DNA of 64,000 nucleotides from Pseudomonas sp. UYIF39 (GTDB lineage: Bacteria > Pseudomonadota > Gammaproteobacteria > Pseudomonadales > Pseudomonadaceae). Positions 1 through 8,351 of this stretch are shown here, piece after piece. The stretch covers positions 62,001 to 126,000 of the forward strand of contig NZ_JALBYU010000007.1 of assembly GCF_029963765.1 (NCBI RefSeq). The letters run 5' to 3'. The position numbers and the translations under genes were made by a program. Numbering within the stretch: position 1 is the stretch's first letter; each line of letters opens with the position of its first letter. Below the pieces are notes generated by a model, which saw nothing but the letters and a program-made list of their open reading frames with translations, was not told where the DNA came from and ran no database searches.

Positions 1-1191
1 GACCAGACCTATCCGCACATGGCCGTGGGCTGGACCTGGGCCATGGACACTCCCTTCAAGTGGACCAAGCAAATTGCATCGCATTTTGGCGGCACCCGCC
101 AGGGCATGGCCATCTCCTGGCCGAACCGGATCAAGGATGCCGGCGGCATCCGTAACCAGTTCCATCATGTCATTGACATTGAGCCTACGATTCTTGAAGC
201 CACCGGCATTGATGCACCGCTCCAGGTCGACGGCATTGCGCAAAAACCCATCGAAGGCACGAGCATGGCTTACCTCTTCGACAAGCAGAATGCCGAAAAG
301 TCTTCCACACGCACCACGCAGTATTTCGAGATGTTTGGAATGCGCGCGCTTTATCACGAAGGCTGGATGGCATCGACGACCCCCTACCGCGCACCTTGGG
401 ACATTACTTCTCAGCCACCCAAGGACATCGTCAATGGTGTCAAATGGGAGCTGTATGACATCACCAAGGACTGGACGCAGAATGACGATATCGCCGCCGC
501 CAACCCCGCAAAACTCAAGGAACTACAGGATCTGTTCTGGGTGGAAGCGAACAAATATCAGGTATTGCCACTCGACGCTTCCGGTTTTACGCGCGTCATT
601 GCACAGAGGCCGAGCATCGTGGCCGGACGCACCGAGTTCAATTACCTTTCCCCAGTGACCGGCATTCTTCCGGGCAACGAGCCCAACGTGTTGAACAAGT
701 CCTACGTCATTACGGCTGACATCACTGTTCCTGAAAGCGGCGGCGACGGTGTATTGGTGACCGACGGCGGCCGCTTTGGGGGTTACGCGCTCTACCTCCT
801 GAAAGGTAAGCCGGTTTTCAACTACAACCTCGAAGGCGTTGCGCGATTCCGCTGGGAAGGGACCGAGGTGCTCACTCCCGGAAAGCACAGCATCAGCTTT
901 GATTTCAAATATGCTGGGCCGGGATTCGGTAAGGGCGGCACCGGCGTGCTGTCGGTGGATGGAAAGCAACTGGCTAGTCAAACAATCCCACACAGCGTTC
1001 CATTCGTCTTCGGTGTGGATGAAAGTTTCGATGTCGGTTCCGACACCGGAACCCCCGTCGATGACAAGGATTACCAGGTACCTTTTGCATTCACCGGTTC
1101 ACTGCACAAACTTACCGTCAAGCTTGAACCAACGCAGTTGAATGTCGCGGGCAAGGAAGCAGTTCAGAACAAGGTCGGCACCAAAGACTAG
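1..1191 (+). CDS. Arylsulfatase, C-terminal part (5' end outside the window)
   Basis: The reading frame is already open at base 1 (DQTYPHMAVGWTWAMDTPFK...), so the N-terminal catalytic half, including the formylglycine CxPxR site, lies outside the window. The visible part resembles the C-terminal half of AtsA-like type I sulfatases: GGTRQGMAISWPNRI, then the IEPTILEATGI stretch and a beta-rich tail (about residues 230-380) typical of the long Pseudomonas arylsulfatases. The family hydrolyses sulfate esters for sulfur scavenging. Whether it is exported cannot be judged without the N-terminus. It ends at TAG 1189-1191, with no co-directional gene close behind. The family call is good; the substrate is unknown. 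Confidence 0.85.
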   Translation, partial: DQTYPHMAVGWTWAMDTPFKWTKQIASHFGGTRQGMAISWPNRIKDAGGIRNQFHHVIDIEPTILEATGIDAPLQVDGIAQKPIEGTSMAYLFDKQNAEKSSTRTTQYFEMFGMRALYHEGWMASTTPYRAPWDITSQPPKDIVNGVKWELYDITKDWTQNDDIAAANPAKLKELQDLFWVEANKYQVLPLDASGFTRVIAQRPSIVAGRTEFNYLSPVTGILPGNEPNVLNKSYVITADITVPESGGDGVLVTDGGRFGGYALYLLKGKPVFNYNLEGVARFRWEGTEVLTPGKHSISFDFKYAGPGFGKGGTGVLSVDGKQLASQTIPHSVPFVFGVDESFDVGSDTGTPVDDKDYQVPFAFTGSLHKLTVKLEPTQLNVAGKEAVQNKVGTKD

Positions 1192-1297
1192 GAAAAAGCA
1201 CGCGGGTCAACTCGCACGAGATGATCCGCGACTTACCTGCGACAGCCTCCTTTGTAACCATCAGATCGAATTCGTATGTTGCAACTTTTCCTGAGGG

Positions 1298-1364
1298 GCC
1301 GCTTTGGGTCGATTTTGCCACTCGCGAAGGGCGGAAATCGACCAAAGTTGACAGTCGGCTTGGC
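1298..1364. repeat. Intergenic imperfect palindrome (GGTCGATT/AATCGACC type)
   Basis: Left arm GCTTTGGGTCGATTTTGCC is answered by GGCGGAAATCGACCAAAG about 20 bases later. The same arm vocabulary (GGCCGATT or GGTCGATT facing AATCGACC or AACGACCC) recurs near 43731, 45880 and 48497 and flanks the MITE-like elements. It lies between two gene ends and can form a hairpin. There is no T-run, so a terminator role is uncertain. Confidence 0.6.
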
Positions 1365-1370
1365 TCAGAT

Positions 1371-1802
1371 TCAGATTGAGCAAGCCGGCCTCTCACCCAA
1401 CCGCTCTACTAACCTTACGAGATAACCGTCGGGATCCTGGACGATGAATTCGCGCTGGCCTACTTCCGCATTGTCAGCCCGATACCAGCTGTCTTTGCAT
1501 TCTCGATAGAGTGAACATCCAACCTGATCAAGTTTTTGGATGGTGGGCGCGACAGCCTCAACATCAATCTGTAGGTTGATGCCTCTTCCAAACGGCTTAG
1601 TCAACGGCGCAGTCAGCCATTGACCCGCGTCCGAATCTACCTGCTCAAGCATTACTTGAGCACCATTCAAATCAAGGTATGCAAATCCGTCTTCCGGGCG
1701 TTGATAAGCTACGTTGAACCCCAGGCAAGAAACCCAAAAAGCCAGGCTGCTATCCAGGTTGGTGACCATTAATTCCGGAACCAGTTTGTTACGTTCGAAC
1801 AT
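1371..1802 (-). CDS. VOC / bleomycin-resistance-like protein
   Basis: A 143-residue protein with the two beta-alpha-beta-beta-beta modules of the vicinal-oxygen-chelate superfamily: KLVPELMVTNLDSSLAFWVSCLGFNV at the N-terminus and REFIVQDPDGYLVRLVERLGER at the C-terminus. FxDPDGxLxRL is characteristic of bleomycin-binding/glyoxalase-like proteins, which act as cytoplasmic dimers and sequester an antibiotic or process a thiol adduct. Start ATG 1802-1800 has GGAAG upstream. It stands alone on the minus strand. True bleomycin resistance is a family-level guess. Confidence 0.75.
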   Translation of the reverse strand: MFERNKLVPELMVTNLDSSLAFWVSCLGFNVAYQRPEDGFAYLDLNGAQVMLEQVDSDAGQWLTAPLTKPFGRGINLQIDVEAVAPTIQKLDQVGCSLYRECKDSWYRADNAEVGQREFIVQDPDGYLVRLVERLGERPACSI

Positions 1803-1955
1803 GAGATGACTTCCATTTCAAAAGGCTCATTTTTGCGGGCGGGCAGATTCTGCAATTATGGCTTCGATGCCCACAACGGGATCGCTGCGAGCATGATGAT
1901 GCATGGTCGGGTGGGGATTATCGAGTCGTGTTGAGTGGCAGCTCCTGGCCGATTC

Positions 1956-1970
1956 TGTTGAAAAAGTCGG
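1956..1970. mobile_element. Solitary MITE end (TGTTGAAAAAGTCGG)
   Basis: The 15 bases are identical to the left end of the 168-bp elements at 9101 and 40001 and are preceded by the same GGCCGATTC context (here GGCAGCTCCTGGCCGATTC). The internal sequence is unrelated and no matching right end is visible, so this looks like a truncated copy. The rest of the gap 1803-2285 shows no convincing gene. Confidence 0.55.
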
Positions 1971-2285
1971 ATTTTCAGCTGACCTGAACTCAGGCACGAA
2001 TCCCATTGGAGAACCGGACGTGCCGGTGTGGGACAAAACCGAGGGAAAGAACGACAGTTTTTCGAGCAACGATTTCCACTGGAATGAAGAGACAGAGGAA
2101 TACCGGCGTCCGGCTGCGAAATTGCACCCTACTTGTCCCACCATTTGCACAGCTACTGACGACCTGTTTGCATTCGACCTGACCAGTCATTTTCATTGGA
2201 TTTGGCCAGGGTAGCTGTACTGATATCAAACTTGCGACGATAGTCAGTGGTGGAGTCGCTGGATAACTAGCGATTTTCAACCCCA

Positions 2286-2927
2286 CTACCATTGAAGCCA
2301 GCGCGGTCCGAGCAGCGCACCGATAACGGTTGGTATCAACATGCCAAGCAAGTACCAGACGCCCCAGAACGGGACTTCCATTTCAGGGCAATGCAGGCAA
2401 TAGGCAATGGTAGCCATCGCCCCTGCAAGCAGTCCGCCGCAGGCGCCGGCCAGTCTCAGGCGAGTGGGTGCCAACCCGCGCAGCGCCCAAAAGACAGCAA
2501 TGAACCCCGGAATCGAAAGCAAGGTGATGTTCAGCGAACACACGCGCCAGGTTTTACCGAAGATCATCGAAGCACGCACGTCCGGGGCTGCTGTCATCAG
2601 GACATAGAGAGCGCCAGCCCACACCGCTGCAACCGCCGCAATGACCAGCAGTTGTCCGGCGCCTGGCGTAAGTCCGGGCCTCGCCAGGCGCACAATCTGG
2701 CTCAACGCGCCGACCATCAGGCACAGGGGTAAGGCAATCTTCGCCCAGAAAATCGGAGTTGCCGCCACTTCGGCCAGATCCGGACGTGCGCCAAACATGA
2801 CCATCACCAGCAAGAACGCCGTTATCAGACCGACCAGCACCGCGACGCCGAAACGCTTGGCGAGCGCATGCCGGTCGACCGGTGTAACCCCGGTCGCCAG
2901 CATGGAAATAAGATCGTCAGTTTTCAT
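2286..2927 (-). CDS. nrsF: NrsF-family (DUF1109) anti-sigma factor
   Basis: A 213-residue integral membrane protein with about six hydrophobic segments (for example residues 28-46, 65-83, 91-112, 128-148, 163-180, 190-208), matching DUF1109/NrsF anti-sigma factors. It should hold the ECF sigma factor encoded just upstream at the inner membrane and release it under heavy-metal stress. Its start overlaps the sigma gene's stop by 4 bases (ATGA), the standard sigF-nrsF arrangement. Two cysteines (YCLHCPE, near residue 180) are candidates for the metal-sensing pair described for Caulobacter NrsF. The function is inferred from family and context. Confidence 0.85.
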   Translation of the reverse strand: MKTDDLISMLATGVTPVDRHALAKRFGVAVLVGLITAFLLVMVMFGARPDLAEVAATPIFWAKIALPLCLMVGALSQIVRLARPGLTPGAGQLLVIAAVAAVWAGALYVLMTAAPDVRASMIFGKTWRVCSLNITLLSIPGFIAVFWALRGLAPTRLRLAGACGGLLAGAMATIAYCLHCPEMEVPFWGVWYLLGMLIPTVIGALLGPRWLQW

Positions 2928-3496
2928 CGTGTACCTCTAATCCTGTCGGCCAACGCCTTAAGCCCGCGATGGATGCCAATCTTTACCGCTGACTCCGAAA
3001 GCCCGGTCATTTGCGCCGACTCGGCGACCGACAAGCCTTCAAGCTTCACCTGCTGGATCGGCAAACGCTGCCGCTCAGGCAGTTGCTCAAGTAACTTACC
3101 GAGGTCGCGATGGGCCTGCTCCGGCTCCAGATGCGGCTCGGCAAACAGCTCCGCCACATCGTCGAGCGAGTCATTGAGCACTTCATTGCGCGACCTGCCA
3201 CGAAAAAAATCCGTGAGTTTGTAGCGGGTGATGGCAAACACCCAGGCCGTCAGCGGTTGGTCCGCACGGTACGTTTGTCGACCGTTATGGACGGCCAGCA
3301 AAACCTCTTGCAGCAAATCCTCGACTTCACCCGGTTGCCGCTGAAGTCGGGTTCGAACAAAGCCGCGTATATGACCGCTCAGCTCCTTGAGGAAAGTGCC
3401 ATAAGCCCGCTCGTCTCCACCCAGGCCCGCGAGGAACAAGGCCTGAAGATGAATTTCCCGGCTGCGCAATGCGTCGTTATGTGTAGTTCGTTCCAT
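2924..3496 (-). CDS. sigF: ECF sigma factor, SigF type
   Basis: A 190-residue sigma-70-family protein with region 2 at about residues 30-95 (EVEDLLQEVLLAVHNGRQTY, then AWVFAITRYKLTDFFRGR) and region 4 at about 130-185 (LPERQRLPIQQVKLEGLSVAESAQMTGLS...VKIGIHRGLKAL). It forms an operon with nrsF and is divergent from the bufferin operon, like the gold/copper-responsive SigF locus of Caulobacter. The start is awkward: a perfect SigF-type box on the same strand (3513-3487) has its -10 element inside codons 2-4 of the ATG-3496 frame. A transcript from it would need a later start, for example TTG at codon 10. Region 2 would be unaffected. Confidence 0.88.
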   Translation of the reverse strand: MERTTHNDALRSREIHLQALFLAGLGGDERAYGTFLKELSGHIRGFVRTRLQRQPGEVEDLLQEVLLAVHNGRQTYRADQPLTAWVFAITRYKLTDFFRGRSRNEVLNDSLDDVAELFAEPHLEPEQAHRDLGKLLEQLPERQRLPIQQVKLEGLSVAESAQMTGLSESAVKIGIHRGLKALADRIRGTR

Positions 3497-3513
3497 CGTC
3501 CACTCTGGTTACA
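3487..3513 (-). promoter_or_regulatory. Candidate SigF-type promoter over the sigF start
   Basis: The minus strand reads TGTAACC (3513-3507), 16 bases, then CGAA (3490-3487). This is identical in elements and spacing to the box ahead of bufA1. It overlaps the predicted sigF start codon, so it is either an autoregulatory promoter with a misplaced gene start or a chance match. Confidence 0.55.
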
Positions 3514-3642
3514 CGAGGATGAAAATATTCTGTACTTACATAACGCCAGCGCCAATAACGGGCGATGGATCATGCTTGCCGCCAAAGGCATAAGGCAACA
3601 AGCAGATTCATTTTGCGGTTCAAAAAAATATTTTGCGATGGC

Positions 3643-3669
3643 TGTAACCGGATTTGAAAACTCAGCGAA
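3643..3669 (+). promoter_or_regulatory. SigF-type promoter of the bufferin operon
   Basis: TGTAACC at 3643-3649, a 16-base spacer, then CGAA at 3666-3669, about 77 bases ahead of the bufA1 start. As far as I recall, Caulobacter SigF promoters have this shape (TGTAACC-N16-CGAA). A divergent SigF gene makes this the likely stress-inducible promoter. Confidence 0.75.
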
Positions 3670-3745
3670 CTACCTTTCGGATCTGAAGCACAGCGCACTC
3701 CTGCACTGATGCGACGACCCACCCTCATGATCCCGGAGAATAACC

Positions 3746-4018
3746 ATGAACAATCTGAAGCTTGCTGCCATCGCCGTTGCCTTTTCCTCCTTTGCTGCCG
3801 GCGCCATTGCCGCCGAGACCCCAGCCGCCGCAGGCGCCATGGAAAAATGCTACGGCGTCGCCATGGCCGGTCACAACGATTGCAAGGCCGGTGCAGGTAC
3901 CACGTGCGCAGGTACGGCAAAAATGGATTACCAGCCTAATGCCTGGAAAAACGTTCCCGCTGGCACTTGCACCACCATCAAGACACCAAAAGGCACCGGC
4001 ACCCTCACACCAATGTAA
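3746..4018 (+). CDS. bufA1: BufA1-type bufferin precursor (DUF2282)
   Basis: A 90-residue exported protein. A signal peptide ([22 protein letters not shown], cleavage near residue 22) precedes a short mature part with four cysteines (C35, C46, C54, C75) in the DUF2282 pattern ([14 protein letters not shown]...TTC...GTC). Bufferins are ribosomally made, modified by a DUF692/MNIO enzyme (BufB) with its partner (BufC), exported, and bind copper in the periplasm. Start ATG 3746 follows GGAG. It is first in bufA1-bufB-bufC-doxX, equivalent to gigABCD/hvfABCD, downstream of a SigF-type box. The modification itself is inferred from the family. Confidence 0.9.
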   Translation: MNNLKLAAIAVAFSSFAAGAIAAETPAAAGAMEKCYGVAMAGHNDCKAGAGTTCAGTAKMDYQPNAWKNVPAGTCTTIKTPKGTGTLTPM

Positions 4019-4046
4019 CGTCAACGCCACGGGGCTCGTACTTATC

Positions 4047-4901
4047 ATGAACAAGGCATTCCAGATCGGGGCCGGACTCGGCCTCAAACCGAACCATTAC
4101 CAAGAGGCCCACGACTGCACGGTCGAAGGTCTCTGGTTCGAAGTTCATCCGGAAAACTACATGGTTGGTGGCGGCCCCCGTCTGGCATGGCTGGAGGCCA
4201 TTGGCGAGCGGCACCCATTGTCGTTGCACGGGGTGTCACTTTCGCTGGCGGCCGATTGCCCGCCGGACCCGGAGCACTTGAAACGCCTGAAACAGCTCGC
4301 TGATCGCGTTCAACCGGCACTGATTTCCGAGCACCTGGCCTGGTCATCCTGGCGCGACCAATACCACCCCGACCTGTTGCCTTTTCCCCGCACAAGCGAA
4401 GCGTTACAGCGTATCGCAAGCAATATCCAGCGCACACAAGACGCCCTCGGGCGTCGCATTGCCGTCGAAAACCCGACCCATTATTTGCACATGGACGGGC
4501 ATGACTACAGCGAACTGGAATTTCTCACCGAATTGAGCACGGTGACTGGCTGCGGCTTGTTGCTGGACGTCAACAACGTGCACATCAGTGCGCACAACCT
4601 GGGTTTTAACGCCGCCGATTATCTGGATGCCTTTGCGGCCGACGCCATCATGGAGATTCATCTGGCGGGGTTCACCAAGGATCCGGGTGAATCCACGTTA
4701 CTGATCGACAGCCATGATTCCCCTGTCGCCGAAGATGTCTGGTCGCTGTACCAGCGGCTGATTGAGCGGATCGGCCAGCGTCCTACACTGATCGAACGCG
4801 ACGACCACATCCCCGCTTTCGACGTTTTACTGGCCGAGCGTAACCGAGCGCAGACGTTATTGAACCTTGGGCAAAACCTGCAATTGAAGGTGGCGATATG
4901 A
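4047..4901 (+). CDS. bufB: BufB: MNIO-family (DUF692) cysteine-modifying enzyme
   Basis: A 284-residue TIM-barrel protein of the multinuclear non-heme iron oxidative family (MbnB-like). It starts IGAGLGLKPNHYQE with a downstream WFEVHPENYMVGGG, and carries conserved metal-ligand segments: LHGVSLSL, ISEHLAWSS, VENPTHYL, LLLDVNNVHISAHN, IHLAGF, LIERDDHIPAF. The enzyme is expected to convert precursor cysteines to thio-oxazole-type groups. ATG 4047 was chosen because it begins the family's MNKAFQIGAGLGL start, 28 bases after bufA1; the frame is open further upstream but overlaps bufA1 and has no homology. It overlaps bufC by 4 bases (ATGA). Confidence 0.9.
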   Translation: MNKAFQIGAGLGLKPNHYQEAHDCTVEGLWFEVHPENYMVGGGPRLAWLEAIGERHPLSLHGVSLSLAADCPPDPEHLKRLKQLADRVQPALISEHLAWSSWRDQYHPDLLPFPRTSEALQRIASNIQRTQDALGRRIAVENPTHYLHMDGHDYSELEFLTELSTVTGCGLLLDVNNVHISAHNLGFNAADYLDAFAADAIMEIHLAGFTKDPGESTLLIDSHDSPVAEDVWSLYQRLIERIGQRPTLIERDDHIPAFDVLLAERNRAQTLLNLGQNLQLKVAI

Positions 4902-5665
4902 AGCCCTCACTCGCAAGTTTTCAGGATGCCTTCGTGAGTGCGTTGTTTGGCACTGAATCATCCACGATGGATTCGCTGACCCAACAACCAGGCTTTGCGG
5001 TCTATCGCAATACCGTCCTCAAGGGCATGACGGACGCGTTGCTCGCTAATTTTCCTACCATAGAACGGCTGGTCGGCACCGACTGGCTCAAAAGCGCTGC
5101 CACCATACACGCCCGGCTTTCACCGCCAACGGATGCCCGATTGCTGAACTATGGAGCGGACTTCCCCGACTTTCTCGACCGCTTCGAACACGCGCAAGAC
5201 ATGCCGTATCTGGGCGACGTCGCCCGTCTGGACCTGCTCTGGACACAGGTTCATTGCGCCGCTGATGAGCCTGGTCTTGGGCTGAACGACTTGGCGCAGA
5301 TTCCCGCTACGGAATTGGGCAACTTGCGGCTTAAACCACGGGACACCGCCCGTTGGGTCTGGTTACCGGACTGTCCCGCCTACACGATCTGGTGCGTCAA
5401 TCGTGAACAACGGGAAATGCCTGAAAAACTCGAATGGCAAGGTGAAGGTGCACTACTGACACGCAAGGCCGGCCGCGTGCATTGGCAGGCTGCCAGTGCC
5501 GCAGACTGTGCCTTTCTCGACGCCTGCGCGGCCCACCTGCCCCTTGATGTCGCTGCTGACTGGGCCATTGATGTCGAGTCTGACCTGAACCTGGAAAACC
5601 TCATTATTCGCCTGGTGAGTGCTGACGCATTTGTAACGGCGGAACTCCTGACAAACAGTTACTGA
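4898..5665 (+). CDS. bufC: BufC: DUF2063 partner protein
   Basis: A 255-residue protein with the DUF2063 N-terminal helical domain ([14 protein letters not shown]...[29 protein letters not shown]). This family pairs with DUF692 enzymes and presents the precursor to BufB, as MbnC does for MbnB. ATG 4898 overlaps the bufB stop, implying translational coupling. No membrane segment is seen, so it is probably cytoplasmic. The second half is variable in the family. Confidence 0.88.
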   Translation: MKPSLASFQDAFVSALFGTESSTMDSLTQQPGFAVYRNTVLKGMTDALLANFPTIERLVGTDWLKSAATIHARLSPPTDARLLNYGADFPDFLDRFEHAQDMPYLGDVARLDLLWTQVHCAADEPGLGLNDLAQIPATELGNLRLKPRDTARWVWLPDCPAYTIWCVNREQREMPEKLEWQGEGALLTRKAGRVHWQAASAADCAFLDACAAHLPLDVAADWAIDVESDLNLENLIIRLVSADAFVTAELLTNSY

Positions 5666-5685
5666 AGCCATTAACGGAGCACAGC

Positions 5686-6159
5686 ATGGATAACATCCAC
5701 ACCCGCTCACCTGCCGCCGACAATTCCTTGCGTGGCCTCTGGAACCGCGTTGCAACCCGATTGGGCAATCTGATCAGCGATTCGTTTCTGGTGCTGGTGG
5801 CACGCATCGCCATCGCCGCCATTTTCTTCATGTCAGGGCGCACCAAAGTCAGCGACGTTCTGACGATTACGCCGAGTACCTACGAACTGTTCCGTACGGA
5901 ATACGCCTTGCCTCTGATCTCTCCAGAACTGGCGGCACACCTTTCGACCTACAGCGAGCACCTATTTCCACTGCTGCTGGTGCTCGGGCTGTTCACCCGT
6001 CTATCCGCCTTGGCGTTGCTGGGGATGACCTTTGTCATTGAGGTTTTCGTTTACCCCGATGCCTGGCCGACGCACCTGTCCTGGGCGGGATTGCTGCTAA
6101 TCATCATCGCACGCGGTGCAGGAGCACTTTCGCTGGATCGCAGACTGGGCATCCGGTGA
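5686..6159 (+). CDS. DoxX-family membrane protein (gigD/hvfD type)
   Basis: A 157-residue protein with four hydrophobic segments (about residues 27-47, 75-93, 100-118, 126-145) in the DoxX pattern ([19 protein letters not shown], ...[26 protein letters not shown]). It closes the bufferin operon, 20 bases after bufC, with GGAG ahead of the ATG. DoxX proteins regularly accompany DUF692/DUF2063 loci; their exact role (redox partner or export helper) is not settled. Confidence 0.85.
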   Translation: MDNIHTRSPAADNSLRGLWNRVATRLGNLISDSFLVLVARIAIAAIFFMSGRTKVSDVLTITPSTYELFRTEYALPLISPELAAHLSTYSEHLFPLLLVLGLFTRLSALALLGMTFVIEVFVYPDAWPTHLSWAGLLLIIIARGAGALSLDRRLGIR

Positions 6160-6437
6160 TCCATTCACGTATGGGGAACTCTCTAGCAGGAGTTTGCGAG
6201 TAGTTATCGCCCGCATCAGCGTGAAGTCCGCCTTCATTCCAAGAGCACGCCTTTGTACTAGTTAACAATCCTGCGGCTGCCTTATGTGGGCAAGCGCAGG
6301 GCGCGCGCGCATTGCGTAGGCAATACGCAACTAAATAAGCGAATACAGCCGATTTATCTTCAGCCAATTCATCTTTGACGCGATCCACGTCATGCAAATA
6401 CAACACCTAGCTGTCGTTAGGTTGTCTCTACGTACTG

Positions 6438-7193
6438 GTGAAAATTATGCAGAACAACACCGTCCGATTCTCCTGTGTAGGCTGCGGTATTTGCTGCAAG
6501 GGCCGACTGATACCGCTGACATTGGCTGAGGCACAACAATGGTTAAATCGCGGTCACGACATCGCGGTGATTCTTGAGGCCTTTGATGAATCGAGTTGGC
6601 CTCGTTCATCAGCGGAATTTACCCACGCCAAAGGCCGATCTGTAAGTGCAATTTGTGGTAAGGCCCAGTTACAGGTCATCGCTGTGTTTGCCGGCAAAGC
6701 ACTTGAGCAATGCCCTAATCTCAGAGCTGACAATCTTTGCGGCATCTACGAAGAACGCCCCCTGGTTTGCCGCATTTATCCGATGGAAATCAACCCATTC
6801 ATCGCGCTACGTCAAGATAACAAAGCGTGTCCACCACAGGCGTGGGAGAGCGACGACATTCTCTGCACAGATGGGCGTGCAGATCAGGCTCTGGAAGCAC
6901 TCGTCAGTCAATCTCGACAAGCAGACAGAGCCGATGCATCAAGTAAAATCGCCATCTGCGCGCAACTGGGCCTGAATGTGGCGAGTTGGAAAGGCAACGC
7001 GCTGGCCGTTTACTTTCCACCACGAGAAAAACTGCTCGAAGCGATACACAACGTCAAAAGTACTCTTGAGGAACATCCAGGCTGCGAGTGGCAGGTGCGG
7101 GTCGATGATTTATCGCTGCGCGAGCGATTGACCGCATCGGCGGTGTCTCTGGCTGCCAACGAGTCCGCCGACTACATCTTTCATGTTTTATGA
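6438..7193 (+). CDS. YkgJ-family cysteine-cluster protein
   Basis: A 251-residue protein with an N-terminal FSCVGCGICCKG cluster and a second group LEQCPNLRADNLCGIYEERPLVCRIYPME (about residues 95-120). This is the CxxCxxCC...C...C layout of the YkgJ family, thought to bind zinc or an iron-sulfur cluster. The start is GTG 6438, with ATG 6447 as a possible alternative. No operon partner is visible. The gap 6160-6437 in front holds no recognised gene. The molecular function of the family is unknown. Confidence 0.75.
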   Translation: MKIMQNNTVRFSCVGCGICCKGRLIPLTLAEAQQWLNRGHDIAVILEAFDESSWPRSSAEFTHAKGRSVSAICGKAQLQVIAVFAGKALEQCPNLRADNLCGIYEERPLVCRIYPMEINPFIALRQDNKACPPQAWESDDILCTDGRADQALEALVSQSRQADRADASSKIAICAQLGLNVASWKGNALAVYFPPREKLLEAIHNVKSTLEEHPGCEWQVRVDDLSLRERLTASAVSLAANESADYIFHVL

Positions 7194-7381
7194 ACCGCCT
7201 TTAACGCAGAGTTCGCCCATCAATACCGAACTACTGTGCATACTCGCGCGTTTATTTTTCACGCAATATGACCAAGAGGCCACGCGGGTTGATTGCAGTC
7301 CTCCGCGACGGGCAGCTACAGGTTCACAGAATAGTTGATCATTTTCACAAATAGCTAATCAGACGCCCCCCGACAGGAAAG

Positions 7382-7406
7382 TGAATCGCCCCTGATTTCG
7401 TAGACG
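7382..7406. mobile_element. IS-end-like sequence, copy 1 (TGAATCGCCCC type)
   Basis: TGAATCGCCCCTGATTTCGTAGACG here and TGAATCGCCCCTAATTTCGTAGACT at 43701 differ at two positions. The TGAA-CGCCCC-N-TAGAC shape resembles termini of IS3-family elements (IS51/IS407 groups). No transposase lies beside either copy, so these are solitary ends or deletion scars. The rest of 7194-7494 holds no recognised gene. Confidence 0.45.
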
Positions 7407-7494
7407 CTTATGGCAGTCAACTCTTGGCTCTATTTGCGCATTATCTCCAGCGACAGTTTTTTCTGAGTTCTGCCCTTGCCGACCGACAGCTCAG

Positions 7495-8230
7495 GGTCGG
7501 ATAGCGACCACCACACATGTGACTGATCCACTCTTGTCCTCCCTCAACGTGGAGGACAAGCCATGAACACTATTGCTACATACAGCCATCAGCCTTGGAA
7601 CAAGGGAAAGCTTGTCGGGCAGAAAGCCCCGCTCCGAGTCAGAGATATCTGGGCCATCCGGGTAAGACTTCAGCTTGCTGAGAAGACACGAGATTTGGCG
7701 CTCTTCAACTTGGCCATCGACAGCAAGCTGCGTGCCTGTGACTTAACCAAGCTGCGAGTACGAGACATAGCCCATGGGGAACATGTGTCGTCACGGGCCA
7801 TCGTGATGCAGCAGAAAACCCAGCACCCAGTGCAATTTGAAATCACTGAGCAAACCCGAACGGTTCTGGAAGCTTGGATGCATCATGCCCGACTCCGCAG
7901 CGAGGACTTCTTGTTTCCGACCCGGCTACACAACTCGGACCATCTCTCCACCAGACAATACGCTCGAATAGTCAAAGCGTGGGTTACAGCCATTGGCCTT
8001 GACCCAACCATGTACGGTACTCACACGCTACGGAGAACGAAGGCATCGCTGATCTATCGCAGGACGAAGAACCTGAGAGCTGTCCAACCAACTCCTGCTG
8101 GGTCATACGAAGCTTGAGAGCACCGTCAGATACCTGGGAATCGAGGTCGATGATGCCCTGGAAATGGCGGAACAGACGGAAGTCTGAGCATCCATCGCGA
8201 CTGTCGATGCTAGACCGTCGCTATCCGACC
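7495..8230. mobile_element. Short tyrosine-recombinase element bounded by inverted repeats
   Basis: GGTCGGATAGCGAC at 7495-7508 is exactly repeated in inverse at 8217-8230 (GTCGCTATCCGACC). Similarity continues outwards in degenerate form (CGACCGACAGCTCA on the left; reverse complement CGACAGGCAGTTAT on the right). The only gene inside is the frameshifted integrase. The right side also forms a hairpin (8197-8221), and a similar hairpin-plus-end sits alone at 21690-21737. The structure suggests a small mobile unit; transposition is not shown. Confidence 0.5.
7563..8187 (+). pseudogene. Tyrosine recombinase/integrase, frameshifted by a CCAA duplication
   Basis: The frame from ATG 7563 gives 184 residues with catalytic Arg57 (KLRACD) and the H154-T-L-R157 box. 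At 8084-8091 CCAA is tandemly repeated (CCAACCAA). Removing one copy restores LRAVQLLLGHTKLESTVRYLGIEVDDALEMAEQTEV up to TGA 8185-8187, regaining the GH motif and the catalytic Tyr (VRYLG). As read, the product lacks the nucleophile and should be inactive. The restored length (about 206 residues) is typical of a short integrase family widespread in pseudomonads (WNKGKLVGQKAPL start). It is flanked by inverted repeats. Confidence 0.85.
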
Positions 8231-8240
8231 CATAACTGCC
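8197..8240 (+). repeat. Hairpin repeat at the integrase-element right end
   Basis: GCGAC-T-GTC, loop GATGCTA, then GAC-C-GTCGC forms a 9-bp stem with one mismatch, followed by TATCCGACCCATAACTGCCTGT. A near-identical copy with a perfect stem occurs at 21690-21737. Confidence 0.6.
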
Positions 8241-8351
8241 TGTCGCGAATGTGAGTTCAATATTCCTTGTGGGAATACATTTAATAAAATTAATGAATTT
8301 TTATTATTTCAGTATGTGGCGTAGCTTATTTCTAGGACATGGAGAACCGCC

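Noticed and set aside
1118..1396. Minus-strand frame between the arylsulfatase and VOC genes
   Set aside because: Overlaps both real genes and an intergenic palindrome; no protein signature.
3762..4046. Upstream extension of the bufB frame across bufA1
   Set aside because: Overlaps a real gene, is Pro-rich without homology, and the family start MNKAFQIGAGLGL lies at 4047.
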